DNA of 5,324 bases from Pseudomonadota bacterium (GTDB taxonomy: Bacteria; Pseudomonadota; Alphaproteobacteria; Rhizobiales; Hyphomicrobiaceae). Below, piece by piece: positions 4,902 through 5,324 of the stretch (within the stretch, counting starts at the first letter, position 1; each line of letters opens with the position of its first letter). The DNA lies in assembly GCA_023426855.1 (NCBI GenBank), contig JAEZBU010000073.1, positions 1-5,324 of the forward strand, read 5' to 3'. Made by a program: the position numbers and the translations under genes. Below the pieces are notes generated by a model that was not told the origin of the DNA, made no database searches, and saw nothing but the letters and a program-made list of their open reading frames with translations.

Positions 4902-5057
4902 GATCCGTCAACCCGGATCTGCGCGGGCAACTCAAACCGAGCTGCTGCTGACTATAACTTGAGTATGTCTTGATCGACGCCGGGGCTGCACTAGCTTCTA
5001 TAGGATGATATCATCCACCCCTCAGTGGTTAACCGCGCCGATCAAGGCCCACGTTTG
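4902..5057. other. Intergenic region before moaA
   Basis: These 156 bases hold no convincing gene. Just after the SRPBCC stop, GATCCG (4902-4907) and CGGATC (4914-4919) form a six-base inverted repeat without a T-run, at best a weak terminator. ACTTGAGT at 4957-4964 resembles sites upstream of the other two regulators. A perfect 14-base palindrome lies at 5003-5016. I could not assign a well-spaced -35/-10 pair for moaA. Confidence 0.5.
5003..5016. promoter_or_regulatory. Perfect 14-bp palindrome upstream of moaA
   Basis: GGATGATATCATCC is identical to its reverse complement and lies 41 bases before the moaA start codon. This is a typical size and place for a dimeric repressor site. It does not match a known ModE or Moco-related site that I recognise, so any regulator is unknown. 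Confidence 0.45.
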
Positions 5058-5324
5058 ATGCTCGCAGCCGATGCAAGACAGCTTGACGCGCCCATGATCG
5101 ACCCGTTCGGTCGGCATGTGTCGTATCTGCGCGTGTCCGTCACCGACCGCTGCGATTTCCGCTGCGTCTATTGCATGTCCGAGCACATGACCTTCTTGCC
5201 GAAGAAGGATCTTCTGACGCTGGAAGAACTGGACCGGCTGTGCTCGGTATTCGTTGCGAAGGGCGTGCGCAAGCTGCGGATCACCGGCGGCGAGCCGCTG
5301 GTGCGCAAGAACATCGGCTGGCTG
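5058..5324 (+). CDS. moaA: GTP 3',8-cyclase MoaA, N-terminal part (3' end outside window)
   Basis: This is the first 89 codons of the radical-SAM enzyme that, with MoaC, converts GTP to cyclic pyranopterin monophosphate in molybdenum cofactor synthesis. The frame is open to the window end. Cys32, Cys36 and Cys39 form the CX3CX2C motif that holds the SAM-binding 4Fe-4S cluster. They are preceded by YLRVSVTDR (23-31) and followed by ITGGEPLVRK (75-84), the family GGEP motif that contacts SAM. The remainder, including the C-terminal second cluster site, lies outside. ATG 5058 is chosen because AAGG (5044-5047) stands ten bases before it. The in-frame ATG at 5094 (MIDPFGR) is where family conservation begins and is the alternative start. 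It is separated by 156 bases from the SRPBCC gene and probably has its own promoter. Confidence 0.93.
   Translation, partial: MLAADARQLDAPMIDPFGRHVSYLRVSVTDRCDFRCVYCMSEHMTFLPKKDLLTLEELDRLCSVFVAKGVRKLRITGGEPLVRKNIGWL

Noticed and set aside
924..4964. ACTTGACT/ACTTGAGT shared by three intergenic regions (924, 4046, 4957) as a common regulon motif
   Set aside because: The copy at 4046 is explained by a promoter -35 element and the flanks differ between the three. An 8-base match of this type can arise by chance in AT-richer intergenic DNA.
5027..5034. GGTTAACC palindrome before moaA
   Set aside because: It is only eight bases with no extension of symmetry, and is expected by chance at this length.

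Overview
The window looks like a chromosomal segment of a GC-rich alphaproteobacterium, most likely a Bradyrhizobium/Rhodopseudomonas/Afipia-type member of the Hyphomicrobiales. This rests on codon use, on the style of the LipB and MoaA sequences, and on the ArsR-SRPBCC gene pair. It is inference from recognised protein families, because no database search was possible. No rRNA, tRNA, CRISPR array, insertion sequence or phage gene was seen.

Layout from left to right. The 3' end of lipB (protein lipoylation) enters from the left and stops at 294. It converges on a two-gene minus-strand unit that reads toward it. The promoter-proximal gene (749-880) encodes a 43-residue histone-H1-like protein built almost only of Lys, Ala and Pro. 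The distal gene (374-709) encodes a small, very acidic, probably exported protein of unknown function with a CX3C pair. The unit ends at a good intrinsic terminator (312-352). Divergent from it is a LysR-type regulator gene (1088-1936), HdfR-like in layout. The 207-base divergent region holds a cluster of TGAGTC/GACTCA half-sites and a perfect inverted repeat carrying an ATC-N9-GAT LysR box.

Next is a minus-strand operon that converges on the LysR gene: a gamma-glutamyltransferase-superfamily gene (2262-3848), then a small acylphosphatase gene (1954-2250). The acylphosphatase Shine-Dalgarno overlaps the stop codon of the upstream gene. Divergent from that operon is an ArsR/SdpR-type repressor gene (4084-4437) that overlaps an SRPBCC/AHSA1-domain gene (4434-4901) by ATGA. 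The repressor has a well-formed promoter whose spacer is occupied by an inverted repeat and whose predicted start point falls at the start codon, suggesting a leaderless, self-repressed transcript. The window ends inside moaA (5058 onward, molybdenum cofactor synthesis), which has a perfect 14-base palindrome in its upstream region.

Functionally this is mostly ordinary housekeeping and accessory metabolism: a lipoate enzyme, a Moco enzyme, an amidase/transferase with an acylphosphatase, and two local regulators. I do not see a clear undescribed multi-gene system. The best candidates for follow-up are the strongly basic plus strongly acidic small-protein pair beside the LysR gene, and the compact regulatory architecture in the two divergent intergenic regions.
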